Below, one piece after another: positions 12,901 to 24,020 of a stretch of DNA of 64,000 nt. The notes below the pieces were generated by a model. That model saw only the letters and a list, made by a program, of their open reading frames with translations. It ran no database searches and was not told where the DNA came from. Positions within the stretch are counted from its first letter, which is position 1, and each line of letters opens with the position of its first letter. The position numbers and the translations under genes were made by a program. This DNA comes from Grammothele lineata (Eukaryota; Basidiomycota; Agaricomycetes; Polyporales; Polyporaceae): assembly GCA_002150815.3 (NCBI GenBank), contig NDFF03000019.1, positions 1-64,000 on the forward strand. Reading direction: 5' to 3'.

Positions 12901-13742
12901 GTCTGGGAGGGTCCGAGGATGCTCCTCATGTCTTCGCGTCGTCTTTGATTACCCTCCTCGAACTTCGCTTGACGCCGCCACATCTCGGCGAGGTTGCAGA
13001 ACACCTGGCGTCAGGTTTCGAAGTGTTCGACAACGAGATGCGTCTGGCTATCGTCATCTCGCTATGGCGATCCCTCCAGTCCCCCGAGCTGACCTCCGAG
13101 TCCCTCGAACGACGACTCCAGCAATCCGTAGCAATACTGAAGACTATTACCCCGTCGTATCTGGATCCCTTCAAGGTCACGTCTGAGGTCGGACGCCTCA
13201 TTCTGGACCTGGCCCAGAACTCCGTGACGACGGACGAGGTGACTGCCGACTCCTTGGTAACCCTCCTCGAATGGATGACAGACACTGCAAACACGGTCCC
13301 GCGCATGTGCGAACTCCAAGCGATCTCGTCCGAGCGCTTCATCTCTTTCCGCGAGAACCTCAACTCCTCCATCCCTCCAGAACTCACTGAGCGCCTCGAC
13401 AACGTGTCCGGCAAGCTCGCCTTCGCTAGCGGCGACGTCAAGCCCCCACTTCCGACATCGGCTATTTCGGACACGGTGCAGCTAAGGCTGCGCGACCTCG
13501 AAGACCTCCTTCGTGTACATACGGCCGTGCCCGGGACGCCGCCCCGCCGCGCGCTTAACCAAGACCTCCTCGGGCTCGTCACGATCTCCCCGCCGACGCT
13601 CCTCCGCTCGCCCGCCGCGACGGGGCTGACGAAGACGTACTCGAACAACGACTTTCGGGAGCTCCGCCAAACCTCGGCCCGCGCGAACACATCCAGGCTT
13701 CCGAGCATGCATGTGGACGTAGGTGTCCCGATGGCCGCATGA
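9972..13742 (+). CDS. VIRMA: Virilizer-like m6A methyltransferase complex protein
   Basis: Virilizer/VIRMA is the large scaffold of the nuclear m6A writer complex. Six exons (9972-10117, 10170-10332, 10385-10831, 10885-10971, 11021-11605, 11661-13742) join to 1169 aa. The N-terminal 150 residues match the VIR_N module in order: LLQWCTLEPSA, IRFSAPVRVQTIRIFPADTRPF, then PPAFRLDVYFNAH, an acidic/Asn linker, and a closing YATRLMIIQGDFQCVSMAIYGE. The rest is long and alpha-helical, resembling the armadillo-like body of Virilizer, and ends in a Ser/Pro-rich tail. The fourth exon is only 87 nt but is in frame with typical 53- and 49-nt introns on either side. It is shorter than human VIRMA (about 1800 aa). 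The family call rests on the N-terminal module; a role in m6A is inferred from the family. Confidence 0.78.
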
Positions 13743-14280
13743 CTTTTAAGTCGTGCCGCTGTTTTATTTACCCTTTTTTTTCGCCTACTGATACTCTTTT
13801 CTTTTTCTTTGATCTCCTTTGTTACGGTACCGTCGGTATACTCTTATAGGACTTCGAGACTGCTAGCCATTCCTCGCCCACGTTGGGCCCCTTGGCCGGA
13901 GGACCTGTTGTTGGTGTAGGAATGAACATATCCGCCGGAATGCAGTTCTCCCCAGACGCGGGCTATCCCACTCTAGGGCCCGCCTTCAATCCTTTATAGG
14001 ACCAAATCGGGCACAATGCTCACTCGTCGAGGACGCGATCAGGCGCGCAAGACTAGGTGAAGCCAGCAGACACAGCGGATCGTGAATAGCGGTGTGCTCT
14101 ATCATGGCAGATTAAGACCACAGGCGGCGCGGAAAGGTGCTACAGTACATGAACTACTCTGAAGTGTCAAGTGAGGGTGAAGATCTGGCAGAATTGGACA
14201 CGCGAGCCGCGTAACAGGATGTGGGGAAGATGGCACGAATGTGGAGAAAGATGCAAGGAGAGCCGAGGCCAAGGGCAACA
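13743..14280. other. Convergent 3' region, no gene seen
   Basis: About 540 bp between the stop codons of the Virilizer-like gene and MDM34. A T-rich stretch at 13760-13815, just after the Virilizer stop, is probably 3' UTR and polyadenylation signal. Short frames here show no domain. Confidence 0.55.
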
Positions 14281-16536
14281 TCACGACTGATGCGGCACTC
14301 GTCGACGGACATGCGAGGGATGCAGATTCGGGTATCGGGGGATCAGGTCGTCGCGCGCGCGGAAGTACCGGTCCATCTCGGACGCGTCAAAGTCGGACAA
14401 GGGCGCTCGCGAGCCGTGCGACGAGCGCGCGCTCATGCCGTCGTCCTCGTCCTCGTCGAACACCCTATTATCCCGCCGTGGCGGCGCAGGCGGCTCCGGC
14501 GCAGACTTCTTCCCGCCGAGCCGATGCATGCGCTTTCGCCGCGCACGGACGGGCTGGCGCTCAACCGACGACGCGGGCCCAGCCGAGGAGACGTCGCGGG
14601 GAGGCACGGAGCGGACGGTAAAGTGCTCGACGGTGCGCGTGTACGGGGAGAGCGTGTGGTTCGAATGCGAGAGCGTCGAGAGCTTATGCACGCTCCCGTT
14701 CAGCGCAGGCCGGAGGACGATCTTCGGGTCCGCGCCGTGGTGCTCGGACAGGTGCGCGTGCTCGAACGAGCTGGCGGAGAAGGTGTCCAGATTCGAGGAC
14801 GCTGCGGAGAGCCTCCGCGGGCGTGTGATACGCACGCTCGGCGTCTCGAGCTCCTCTGGGGGCGTCGGCGTCGGCACCGAGTGGCTCGACCGCGACGGCT
14901 GCGTCTGAAGACTGGAGGGACTGCCTGGACGTCGGTAGGGGGAGGGGTCAAGGGGAGGGACTGGGGGGATTGATGGATGAACCTGGCGGAGTGGGCTTGC
15001 GGACGATTCGGCATAGGGATGTATATCCGGAATGGACTCGTAGACTGGTGTCATGCCCGCGAAATAGGGATTGTAGAACGAGCCGGGTCGTGAAGGCGTT
15101 CGTGCGATGGACTGAAGGGAGCCTGTACGAGAAAGCATGATAGGTTTCGCGGTGGGTGGTGGACCGGCGACATCAGATGACGGGGCTTGGATCTGCGACT
15201 GAGAGTGGTACACGCGCGGGCGAGTTATCGTCCCTCCGCCCACAGCAGGAACCGTTTCGTACTCCGTGACGTCACCCGCTTCGGAGACGGACGGCCCGAC
15301 GTTGCCGCCGTCGGACAGGAAATCCTCCCATCCGCTGCCAGGGTCGAACGAGCCCGTCTCGTCGAGCGAGTCCGCTTCACTCGCCTCCTCGGCGAGGTCG
15401 GCGAGGCCCTTGTTGCGACCAAACAGGTTGCGGAGGGTGTTGAAGGAACCCTTTGAGGGCAAGCCCTCCGGACGGAGGCCATACGTGGGGTCGTAATGCT
15501 CTATCTCTGGGAAGGACGTGGGTCCATCCTGCGGATGGAGTCCCAGCGGGCTCGCTTGGTGCGACGGCGCGCGGGAAATAGGTGATGTGAGGAGAGAGGC
15601 GGCGGGCCTTTTGCCTGTGCTAGACACAGAACGGGCTGATGGGGAGCGGGGGCGGGTGATAAATGGTACGGCCGACGACGGCCGACGGGGCAGGCTCGAC
15701 ACGAACCCCGGAGGCGGTACGTGCGAGAAGCGATAGGAAGTCGGGTCCGGGGTCGACACGGTGTCGTAGCTGCGCGAGCGTGCGACACCGGTAGGGGCCA
15801 CAGGTTTGGCTAGGTAGGGGGCCTCGACCTTGGCCTTGACCCACTGCTGGCTGAGGCGGTGGATGATGCCAGGCAGGTCTTCGCGGAACATCTGGCGGAG
15901 TTGCCCCTCGATCTCGCGCTGGATGAATTTCTGAATGACAGCGATAGAGTCGAACGTGCTGTTGATGTCGACGTTCTGGAGGGGGTCGGTTTTGAAGACG
16001 AGGGTGATACCCTTCTGACGAGAGACAACGAGAACAACATACGAGTTGAGGCGGAAGTGGGAAAGCTGCAGGCGCATAGGCACGACGAGGGGGTGTTTCG
16101 CAGCGAGCATGCCTCGCGAGCCGGTCATGAGATGGATGTCGGGTTGTTTGTGGTTGAGGGGATTCGCCTTAGTTATCTCAGAACGGTTCTGTCTTTAGGG
16201 GATGGGAGACTCATGCGCACCTGGACCTTGGTTCTCAAGACGATATGCGCATCTCCAGCGTAGGTGAGACGGAAAATACCACGGAACTGATCCATCGTGA
16301 GCTCTCCGATGTCCCGAATCTCCAGCTCTGGAGGCTACAGAGGAATTTATGGGCAAAAGCGGCGAAGACCAACGGGCGACGAGACGTACCTGCGTGCCCA
16401 TCTCCAGCTCCACAACCTCAATCTTGTCTGCTATGACGGGAGGCTTATTGCCCTTGTTGAGAGCAGACTCAAGCATCTGAATGGCATCGATATGAAACTG
16501 GTCGGAGAAACGTGGCCATTTGAACGTGAATGACAT
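14281..16536 (-). CDS. MDM34: ERMES subunit Mdm34, SMP-domain lipid transfer protein
   Basis: Mitochondrial outer-membrane member of the ER-mitochondria encounter structure, where SMP domains of Mmm1, Mdm12 and Mdm34 move phospholipids. Three exons on the minus strand (16536-16390, 16334-16221, 16167-14281) give 715 aa. The start [14 protein letters not shown], then [31 protein letters not shown] and [20 protein letters not shown] are diagnostic of the Mdm34 SMP domain (about residues 1-190), followed by [26 protein letters not shown]. The long remainder is Ser/Pro-rich and disordered, making it longer than the yeast protein (459 aa), and ends in a basic patch. The gene is divergent from eIF3m, with a possible small frame in between. 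Confidence 0.93.
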
Positions 16537-16620
16537 CGAGGCGAAGTGCGCATGGGCTGCAGGCGTTGAGGTCGGGAATCCAGGGGTTGGTGGGCTCTAC
16601 TGCTGTTGTTCTACCGTAGT

Positions 16621-17005
16621 CTAGGATATGTTGTGACACCAGGCCGCGTATGAGAAGCTAGAGAGGAAGAGGCCGGCCCTGGGGGAGAAGACGGGGGAAA
16701 GCGGATGGCATGCTGAAGAGAGCCGGGGCGAGGCTTGCGAACCGCCGCGGCACGAGATGAATTTCTCCGTTCCCAGATCGTCGGCCTCGAATGCGAGCAA
16801 TCTGTACGTCTGGTTGAGCGGGGAGTCTCGCAGCGGTTCATACTGCTGAGCGTCGTGATTAACCAATTTGTAGAACAACTCTTTGTATTCTAGTCGAGCA
16901 CGAAGAACGCCTCGTGTGGGTGCGGACCATCGCCAGTCGATCCGAAGACGAGGAACAGGCGCTTAGGCACGCAAGCCGCGATGGGCGGTTTACGCGTAAT
17001 TTTGC
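16621..17005 (-). CDS. Candidate small spliced gene, unrecognised, start unresolved
   Basis: Two minus-strand frames are joined by a canonical 59-nt intron (16843-16901, GTGCTC...CAG) without changing phase. The upstream piece reads KRLFLVFGSTGDGPHPHEAFF and the downstream piece YEPLRDSPLNQTYRLLAFEA followed by DDLGTEKFISCRG. Composition and the clean splice look coding, but no ATG opens the upstream frame before a stop near 17005, and the 3' end is unclear (frame open to 16621). It may be part of a larger gene overlapping the eIF3m leader, a remnant, or chance. I do not recognise the family. Confidence 0.35.
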
Positions 17006-17053
17006 CTCCTTTCCCTTCCGCTCTTCTCTATCCCCGCCTGTACCGATCAAAAC

Positions 17054-18705
17054 ATGGCTGTAACAGACTCAATATCTATCTTCGCAGAGGGCACCTTTGA
17101 GGAGCAGGTTGGTCGTGATTCTCCGACCGCCTTGAATCTTTTCTCATCGTGCATCTCGCGTAGATCCTCGAGCTCGTAAATTATCTCGCTCGCGCCTTGC
17201 CGGAGGATAGCCAGGCAGCATACGTCCAACCATTCCAGGAGTCAGTGGCGACGCCGGAGGGCCAAAAACCAATTGACGAAGACCCGGAGCGGAGGAGAAA
17301 AGTGCTGGGGTCGGTGCTGCAGGAGGTGAAGGGTCTAGGAGAGGGCTCAGACAAAGGTGTGTATTCTAGACGTTCATACGTCTGCAATATCCTCAACGCA
17401 TCCTCTTCAGAGATTGAGGGCTTTTTCAATCTCTTGTTCTCACATTTTGTGGTTCTGTATCCGCTCGATGCGCCTGAAACGCGTTCACAACTTGAGGCCC
17501 TTCTCACTACCATCTCCTCCTCACCTGATCATACCTCCACCAAGTACCGCATGTACGAGGCCCCACTCCTCACCGCGGAGACTTTCCTGACCCGTTATTA
17601 GACTTTCCAATCTTTTCAACGCCATCCCTCGACAGTCTCCGCTACGACTAACTGTCTACAAGTCTCTTCTGGAGCTTGCAAGTGCAAATGATGAACTCGA
17701 TGTCCTTAGCCTGTCCCAATCTGAAGTAGAGAAGTGGCTTTCGGAGTGGGAGGTCTCGTCAGAAGAGAAGAGCAGTTTCCTTAAGTTGATCGTCGAGGTA
17801 TACCAGAAAGCAGGCGAGCCGTAAGTATTCTGCAGTGCTGTAACGCGTGCAGGTTCCTAACACAGATTCCAGGGCAACGTCGTACCAATATCAACTCTCC
17901 TACATCCGCTCCCTCCCCCCTTCATCTCCTACCGCGCAGACCGCAGCTATGGATGCTGTCGCTTCTGCTCTCCGCCTGCCGTCCTACTTCGATTTCGACT
18001 CCCTCTTCCGTCTGGACGCCGTTGTCGCCGCAAAAGACAATGAGCTCTTCGCCCTCCTGAAAATCTTCCTCAATGACGACCTCGCGCAGTACAAGGCGTG
18101 GGCGGACAGTCATGCGGGCGCATTTGCGAAGTATGGTGCGTACGATTCGCCGCCGTTCTCCGTATGCTGTCTTACTCATTACGGATCGACTTGGATAGAG
18201 CTTGACAGTGCCCAACTGGAGCGCAAGATTAGGCTCCTCACTCTTGCCACACTCGGCTTCCAGAACATGGGCCGTGACGTCCCCTACTCTACGATTGCGT
18301 CTGCGCTACAGGTAGAGCCTACACAGGTCGAGTCATGGGTCATCGATGGTGCGTTCGCACTCTTTTCCTTTTTGGCCACACCTCTATGCGATATCACCGT
18401 CTGACACTGCCCGCTCCCCAGTTATCCGCGCGGGTCTCCTGACCGGCAAACTCTCGCAGACGGCGCAAACGCTGCACGTCAACCGTGCATCTCCGCGCGC
18501 GTTCGAGCGCGCGCAGTGGGAGCTCCTCGAGAAGCGCCTTCACGCGTGGAAGGCCGGCCTTGCCTCCGTGCTCGAGACAGTCTCCGCGAGCCGCAAGAAG
18601 GGCGGTGCGGCGGGGGGTGCGGGCACGAGCGTCGCCGCTACTGCGGAAGCCGCCCCGGCGGGCATCGAGACGCCGGCGGCAGCGGCGCAAGCCGCCGTTG
18701 CTTAA
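17054..18705 (+). CDS. EIF3M: Translation initiation factor eIF3 subunit M (PCI)
   Basis: Subunit of eIF3, which recruits mRNA and initiator tRNA to the 40S ribosome. Seven exons (17054-17107, 17164-17356, 17411-17552, 17602-17820, 17873-18135, 18199-18348, 18422-18705) give 434 aa. Support comes from ILELVNYLARALPED at the start, the helical series ILSNLFNAIPRQSPLRLTVYKSLLE, and a PCI/winged-helix end: KIRLLTLATLGFQNMGRDVPYSTIASAL, VESWVIDVIRAGLLTGKL, then QTLHVNRASPRAFERAQW. The C-terminal 45 residues are an Ala-rich tail. Intron 2 has a length divisible by three, so a naive reading runs through it. The gene converges on the UPF0652 gene, with 200 bp between stops. Confidence 0.93.
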
Positions 18706-18905
18706 GGTTGGGTGACAGGGGGAGTCTCTTGCGAGGGCGTCGGTACAAAATGATTCTAGCACGCGGCGTGATAGGGGTGACGTGGGGAATCTACACGTGC
18801 TAGATTGTAGTAGACATGTTGTATCCTGTGACAATGTAGCAAAGCATTGCGATAGCGTTCTAGAGCGTATGCCGGGTGTATGGTGAAGTGCGTGTCTATG
18901 CGGGT

Positions 18906-21227
18906 CTACCAGTCTCCATCGAAGCCAACGAAACCTGATCACCACGGGCATGTAAGCTCATGAGGAGATAGCAAAAAAGATAGACTTGCCTGTTAAGAGA
19001 AAAACAGGGAAGAAGCGCTTCTTCTCTAGGGTCGAACACCAGTTCCAGGCGCTTGTCAAGCGTCCATCGATGCATGATCCTGTGGTCTCTGGCTCAGCTA
19101 ACAGATCCTGCGCACGCAGGCTAATAGGCCCGAAAACGCACCTGCATCGAAGTAGTTGCCTGCGCCCGAACCGTCGAAGCCGTGGCGGAAGAAGTCGGCC
19201 AGGATCTCGCGCGAGAGGCCATCAGACGAGCCCCATTCATCGTCAATGTACGAGCGCAGCGCAGGGTTCTCCGCGAGGCGCGGGATCTGGGATAGTGTGT
19301 TGCAGATGGGCAGCAGGATGCGGTACACCTGCGAGTACTTGTCTGTTGCGCGTGATCAGTACGGACGCTCGAGCCCCACCGCGCGACGTGGCGCGGAAGA
19401 CACGCACCGATGAACATGAGCGCGTTCGGGACGTTGTGGTCACCCATGTGAATGACGGAGGAGCCGACCCAGGAGCCAATGCTGCGCTGCGCGCGGTTGA
19501 GGATAGCGTGCATCATGCGCGACGTCTTCGGCGCGGCCTGGACGCGGTTCAGACCCTGGCCGGTGTCGCGCAGGCGGTAAGAGACGTTCTCGTTGAGCAG
19601 GTCCTGCTCCGCGAGCGTCCACAGATGGAACATATCTGCGCAGCGTCACGGGTCAACGATCGGATGCGACTACAGCGGCAGCGTGCGGAGAATGCTTACC
19701 GTGGAGGATCTCGCGCCAGAGAGTGAGGCTTTGAAGGACGTACGCATACTGCTTCTGGTGATCGTGCGTGAGGCGCGCGCCGCCCTTGCCGATCTTGATC
19801 GCGAGGGAGCTCTTGCCGTCCTTTGCCTGGGTGGGGTGGAAGTATTGCTTGAGATAGGCGATCATGCGCTCGCACGGGTCGCGGTTCGTGCGGAGGAAGG
19901 CGTGGTTGTCTCCGATGCTGTAGATGCACTGCCGTACGCGCTCTTGATTGAGCCCGCCGCGCGCGTACTTGGCGGAAAGTGTTTCGAGGGCGCGCTCTTT
20001 GCTCTTGATATCCTTCTGGATGTCACGCCGCGAGCGGCCCTCGGAGTAGATTTCTTTCGTCGCGACAGAGATGAGGTCATCACGGAGAAGGTCGACTGCA
20101 TCGTGTTCCTCGAGAACACTGTATACGCTCTTGATAGGCTTCACACACGAGAAGTTCAAGAGTTCCTTCACCTCCGGAGTTTGACTGTCCTGCAGGATTC
20201 GTCAGGTCCGCCGAAACGGTTACCGCAATTGGGCTCACTTGGAGAATATAGATCAGCTTCCCATACGTGGAGCGCATCTTGTCTGGATTCATGATCTTGT
20301 GGCGCCGACCGAGCTCAAAGATTTTTTGATAGAAGTCCTCATTAGACTCGAAGTCGCGATCCTGGAATAGCTCCTGGCCCTGCTTGTAGTCGGCAGAAAG
20401 AACGAGACCCGACAAGATGGCGCAAAGCTCTCTGATTTGATGCACTATCCGCTTCGCCTTCGACAGACCATAGCCGATGGTGTCGATCTTGTCTGTATAT
20501 TCTGAGACATTGAGGGCAGCCTCCAGAAGTCTTAGGAATTTGCGTTCTTCAAGCGTGAGCCGAAGAGGTATGAATTTAGCGCGTTCTATGAACCACTCCC
20601 CGACCGCGGAACCGGGTGTAGGCTGCGCGGAGAGCGCGATCTCTATCTTTGACGACGCCGCCTCGGTCGCGGCGCGCTCTAACTCCTCATCGGAGTCTTC
20701 TGCGGCTTCCTCATCCACCTTCATCTTCGACGAGCTATTTAACCTCATGAATCCAGATGAAATGAAAGTGAGACGCACTTCATCTCCGTCCGTAGGTTGA
20801 CCATTACCGTGGGGCGCAGAATCACCATCTAACTTGACCTTCTTTTCTTGAGGGCCGGAGAGTGGTTTGCTGGCATGGCGCTTTCGAGAGCCTTTTCTAT
20901 GTTGGGCGGCGAAGCAAACCTCACAGAAGTTGTCAGAGCAAGTTTCGCAAAAAACTTGCGCGGGCTGGTCTAGCAACATCCTCTATGTTCACCCTGACCT
21001 GACACGGGATTTCCACGCAGCGCACCTTCACACTCTACACAAAATCCCTGGGCGACCTGCTCTGCCCCAGCTTCCTCGTCCCAACCCTCCGGAGTGGCAT
21101 GCGCCTCTGTGGCTACGGTAGGGTGTTCAACATTTTCGTGGTCCTCGCCGAGGATGTTTTCAAGAGAAAAAGCCGTTTTTGACGGGCCAGCGGACCCCTC
21201 TGCGAGCTGGGTGCTCCCAGAGGACAT
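18906..21227 (-). CDS. UPF0652/DUF2009 protein with N-terminal B-box
   Basis: Conserved eukaryotic protein of unknown biochemical role. Seven minus-strand exons (21227-21026, 20969-20239, 20189-19700, 19635-19408, 19342-19142, 19079-18990, 18934-18906) join exactly to 656 aa. Residues about 63-105 form a B-box-like zinc site: FCVEC, then FCETCSDNFCEVCFAAQHRKGS, with closing histidines. The body carries the family signature GSSVIHMGDHNVPNALMFID and DPCERMIAYLKQYF, and ends FFPVFLLTGFVGFDGDW. The last intron (18935-18989) has a GC donor (GCAAGT), and the last exon encodes only nine residues plus stop. The ATG at 21227 is chosen because the frame upstream has no ATG. Family membership is strong; function is unknown. 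Confidence 0.88.
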
Positions 21228-22380
21228 TTTGGAAGAAGGGCAGAGGGGGAGTGGCGAGGTACGGTCAAAGTTGGATGCGGTGTGCACTTGCTGCAGCTTT
21301 CAGGCGGTGGCACGCTGTGGCACGGCGCCTCAGTCGGGCGCCTTTTCGGGCACGCCGGCGCTCCGGTGCTATGAGCCTTTCTCCGCGCGTGTATGTGTAT
21401 AATGCTTGAAGTCGTGCGGCAGGTTACTGAAGGGTTTTATACCTACGGATACAGCGACGAAGACGCCGCATACGTTTCATACGCACCAGCAGATATCCGT
21501 CCGGCTTGGGGGGCTCGTTCTCATGTCCCCTAACAAGTACTGGTGAGGAATTCGCGATCATCCCACATGCCCGTGCAGGCTCATAAATGAGCTTTCTCCA
21601 CTCATACTAGGCGTGCGCTGTTTGAAAACTAGCGCGTCAGCTATAGTGAGCCCTCGCGGTACCGACGAAGTTCTCGTTGAACTGCGCGAACGAGTGATGT
21701 TCACATACCACAGTTTTATGACCCTAGCCCTCTCTTGCTGCGCAAACTATTTGGCTAGCACGAAAGAAAATACACTGCACAAACCAGAGCCCTTGTATCG
21801 TCCAAGGCTGCTTCGCGTATGTTGTGACAAGCCCTTGCCTGCCGCTTCGTGACGCACGCTAGTCAAGTTGAAGAATCTAGTTAGCCATAGTCCAAGCTCG
21901 GTGCTTACGCCGACGACCCGGAGTATGTACGTCGCGCGGGCGTCTCCGCAGACTGCCGAGGACGTCGCGCCTCGGCTTGTCGCTGGACCACCTTTGTCGT
22001 CTTTCTCTCATCGCGGGCTGCGTCCTCCTCTTCCATCGGCCTTGCTAAGCATGCCCGAGCACTCACCCACCTCCGCCATGCGGAGGCTCGCAGTTCTCCG
22101 TTTCGGAGCCCGAACGCCCTATGTCTCAGCAGCCGCCAACTCCGTCATCGTTATGGTATGTATTAAGTCCGAGTGAACACCGTAGAGCAAGTTCAGAACG
22201 CCGCTGTGTAGGCCCTAATGATGGCGAATCATCTAGTAAGCCAATGGTCCACCGTCTGGCTATGCTCGGCTCGTGATAGGGGCTGACACATTCCCCGAGT
22301 GGACACCGACGTATACGTCCATGTCACCAAGCACTACAAAATACGCGTTTACAACCTAACAGCCGACCCTATCAATCTCC
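21228..22380. other. Intergenic region between divergent genes
   Basis: About 1.15 kb separating the starts of the UPF0652 gene (leftward) and the second F-box gene (rightward). A 100-codon plus-strand frame near 21868-22176 has no recognisable domain and no supporting splice partner, so I do not call it. Confidence 0.5.
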
Positions 22381-23534
22381 ATGCTTGACCTCCCCGTAGA
22401 GATCCTCCAGCGAATTTTCGCTTACGCCTGCTCTGACGGCGGTTACACCGGGCGTTCCCTCTCACTCGTTTCAAGAGACATCCGCGAAGTTGTCCGCGTC
22501 ATCCGCTTTCAATCCGTCGCCCTCCACGGCATCAAGCACATTTACTTATTCCTCAAATGTCTAGAAAAAGAGCGCCTGCTCTTGACAATCCCGGTCCGCC
22601 ACCTCTTTCTTTCAACATGGTCGGACGGAGAAGAGGTGGTCCGACTCAGAGACGGACGGGCTCTCGGTCCACGGTACCTACCCTGCTATCCTTCTGTTGC
22701 AGAAGCGACTGGTCCGCCATGGTGTGTATGGCCCATGCTTCAAGAAGCTATGAATGGCAAGCTCCTTCAGCACATACCCCTCCTCCTTCAAGCCGTGGCA
22801 AGCGAGCTCTACACACTTTCCATCGTCCACTCATGGGAATTTGGTGGAATCCACCTCCCTGCCTGTTTCCCTCTGCTTCAAGACCTTACCATGTACGGTC
22901 CTTGCCCTAAATTTGTTCACCCACACGCAGTCTGGACATCGTCGGCCCCATGTTTCCCTAGTCTTCAGGACCTTCACGTAATATGCCGGAGTGTTTCCGT
23001 ACTTGCTTGGCTAGCGAACGCACCCACCGTACTCCGACTACGACTCTCGGACGTCACGTCCTCCGCAGCCTACCTCCCGTGTCAGCTTCGAACGCTACTT
23101 GGGTCCTCTAGTAAGTGGTTATACGTCATCGCCTTCTATCCATCTGATGATCGCCTATCGCAGCGGTCCCTGCGGCTCGACCGATGCTTAAGCATGTCCG
23201 AGTCCAACCCCGCGGCGCTCCTCCGGGCTCACCCGGAGGTGATGTGGACCACAGCATGTATTCCTGGCGGCTAAAGAAGATTCGTGCGCACCAAGATGTC
23301 ATCTTTGAGGCGATGCAGGACAGGAGACATACGACCGGTTATTGGAATAGGCGAATTTGGCGGGCGTGGCTAGTTCGTGATATCTCGCATTCGGACTGGT
23401 GGACAGTCAAGGAGGACGAGGGGGACAGCGAGGAAATGGGCGATGAGATACTAAGTGCCTCTCATGGTGTGCATCAATATGTGAGTGGTCATAGCTGCGA
23501 AATATCGTCTCGTAAGCTAATTATTCGAGCCTAG
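22381..23534 (+). CDS. F-box-like protein, paralogue of 4973-6145
   Basis: Two exons (22381-23110, 23164-23534) with a 53-nt intron (GTAAGT...CAG) join to 366 aa. The N-terminus LDLPVEILQRIFAYACSDGG followed by YTGRSLSLVSRDIREV is an F-box-like segment and repeats the layout of the first F-box gene (YAC-DGG-TGR-LSL). The body is leucine-rich with short conserved blocks such as FPLLQDLTMYG and FPSLQDLHVI. The second exon supplies FEAMQDRRHTTGYWNRRIWR and an acidic W-containing tail, matching the C-terminal RLREDWLGRMQG-acidic pattern of the paralogue. Without the intron the frame would end at 23274, so the splice is needed for the full protein. Likely an SCF adaptor; the substrate is unknown. 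Confidence 0.8.
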
Positions 23535-24020
23535 GAGACGCAGGCCGACGGACCATGCTCTCTGTCGCACGGCGGACTTACGCATGTATATTTCACGGGA
23601 TCAAACCGCAAGCATTGATCCTCAATGACAGTTCTCAGCACAGTCCCAACTCAATCTCCTCGTGATAGATCCTACGCCGCCTTTTCGGTTTCGTGCCGTC
23701 ATAATGTTGCTCGATTATTGGTGGGGGCCCGCGTTAAACACCGGGTAATAGGAATGCGCGAGCGGCAGAACCCCAGGCGGCATTGGATACTTTATCCGCG
23801 GTGGCAGAACTGTCGCTGTGTTGAACATGCGTAGCTTCGCAGCCCTACGGCGGCGTTCTGTAATGATGTATGTCTTTTACGGTTTCTGTGGCTGGTCTCT
23901 TTCTCATCGTACTCTCGTCGCGCCGCTCTTCATAATCAAACCCCCGCGTCCCTGGTGTTCCAGTCAGACACCCCGTCCCACCCATACCTCCTCTTGTCAG
24001 TTCTTGTCAGTAACCTCACG
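23535..24020. other. Intergenic, likely promoter of the membrane protein gene
   Basis: About 490 bp without a supportable frame. The last 150 bp before the ATG at 24021 are pyrimidine-rich, as is common in fungal promoters and leaders. Confidence 0.5.

Noticed and set aside
12926..13708. 260-codon minus-strand frame
   Set aside because: Lies wholly antisense to the last exon of the Virilizer-like gene, Ser/Arg-rich with no domain.
14221..14973. 250-codon plus-strand frame
   Set aside because: Antisense to the disordered MDM34 tail; Arg-rich shadow.
21868..22176. 102-codon plus-strand frame between UPF0652 and the second F-box gene
   Set aside because: No domain, no conserved-looking motif and no splice partner; consistent with chance in GC-rich DNA.
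23260..23300. Frameshift or early stop in the second F-box gene
   Set aside because: Explained by a canonical 53-nt intron at 23111-23163 that moves translation to the frame ending at 23534.
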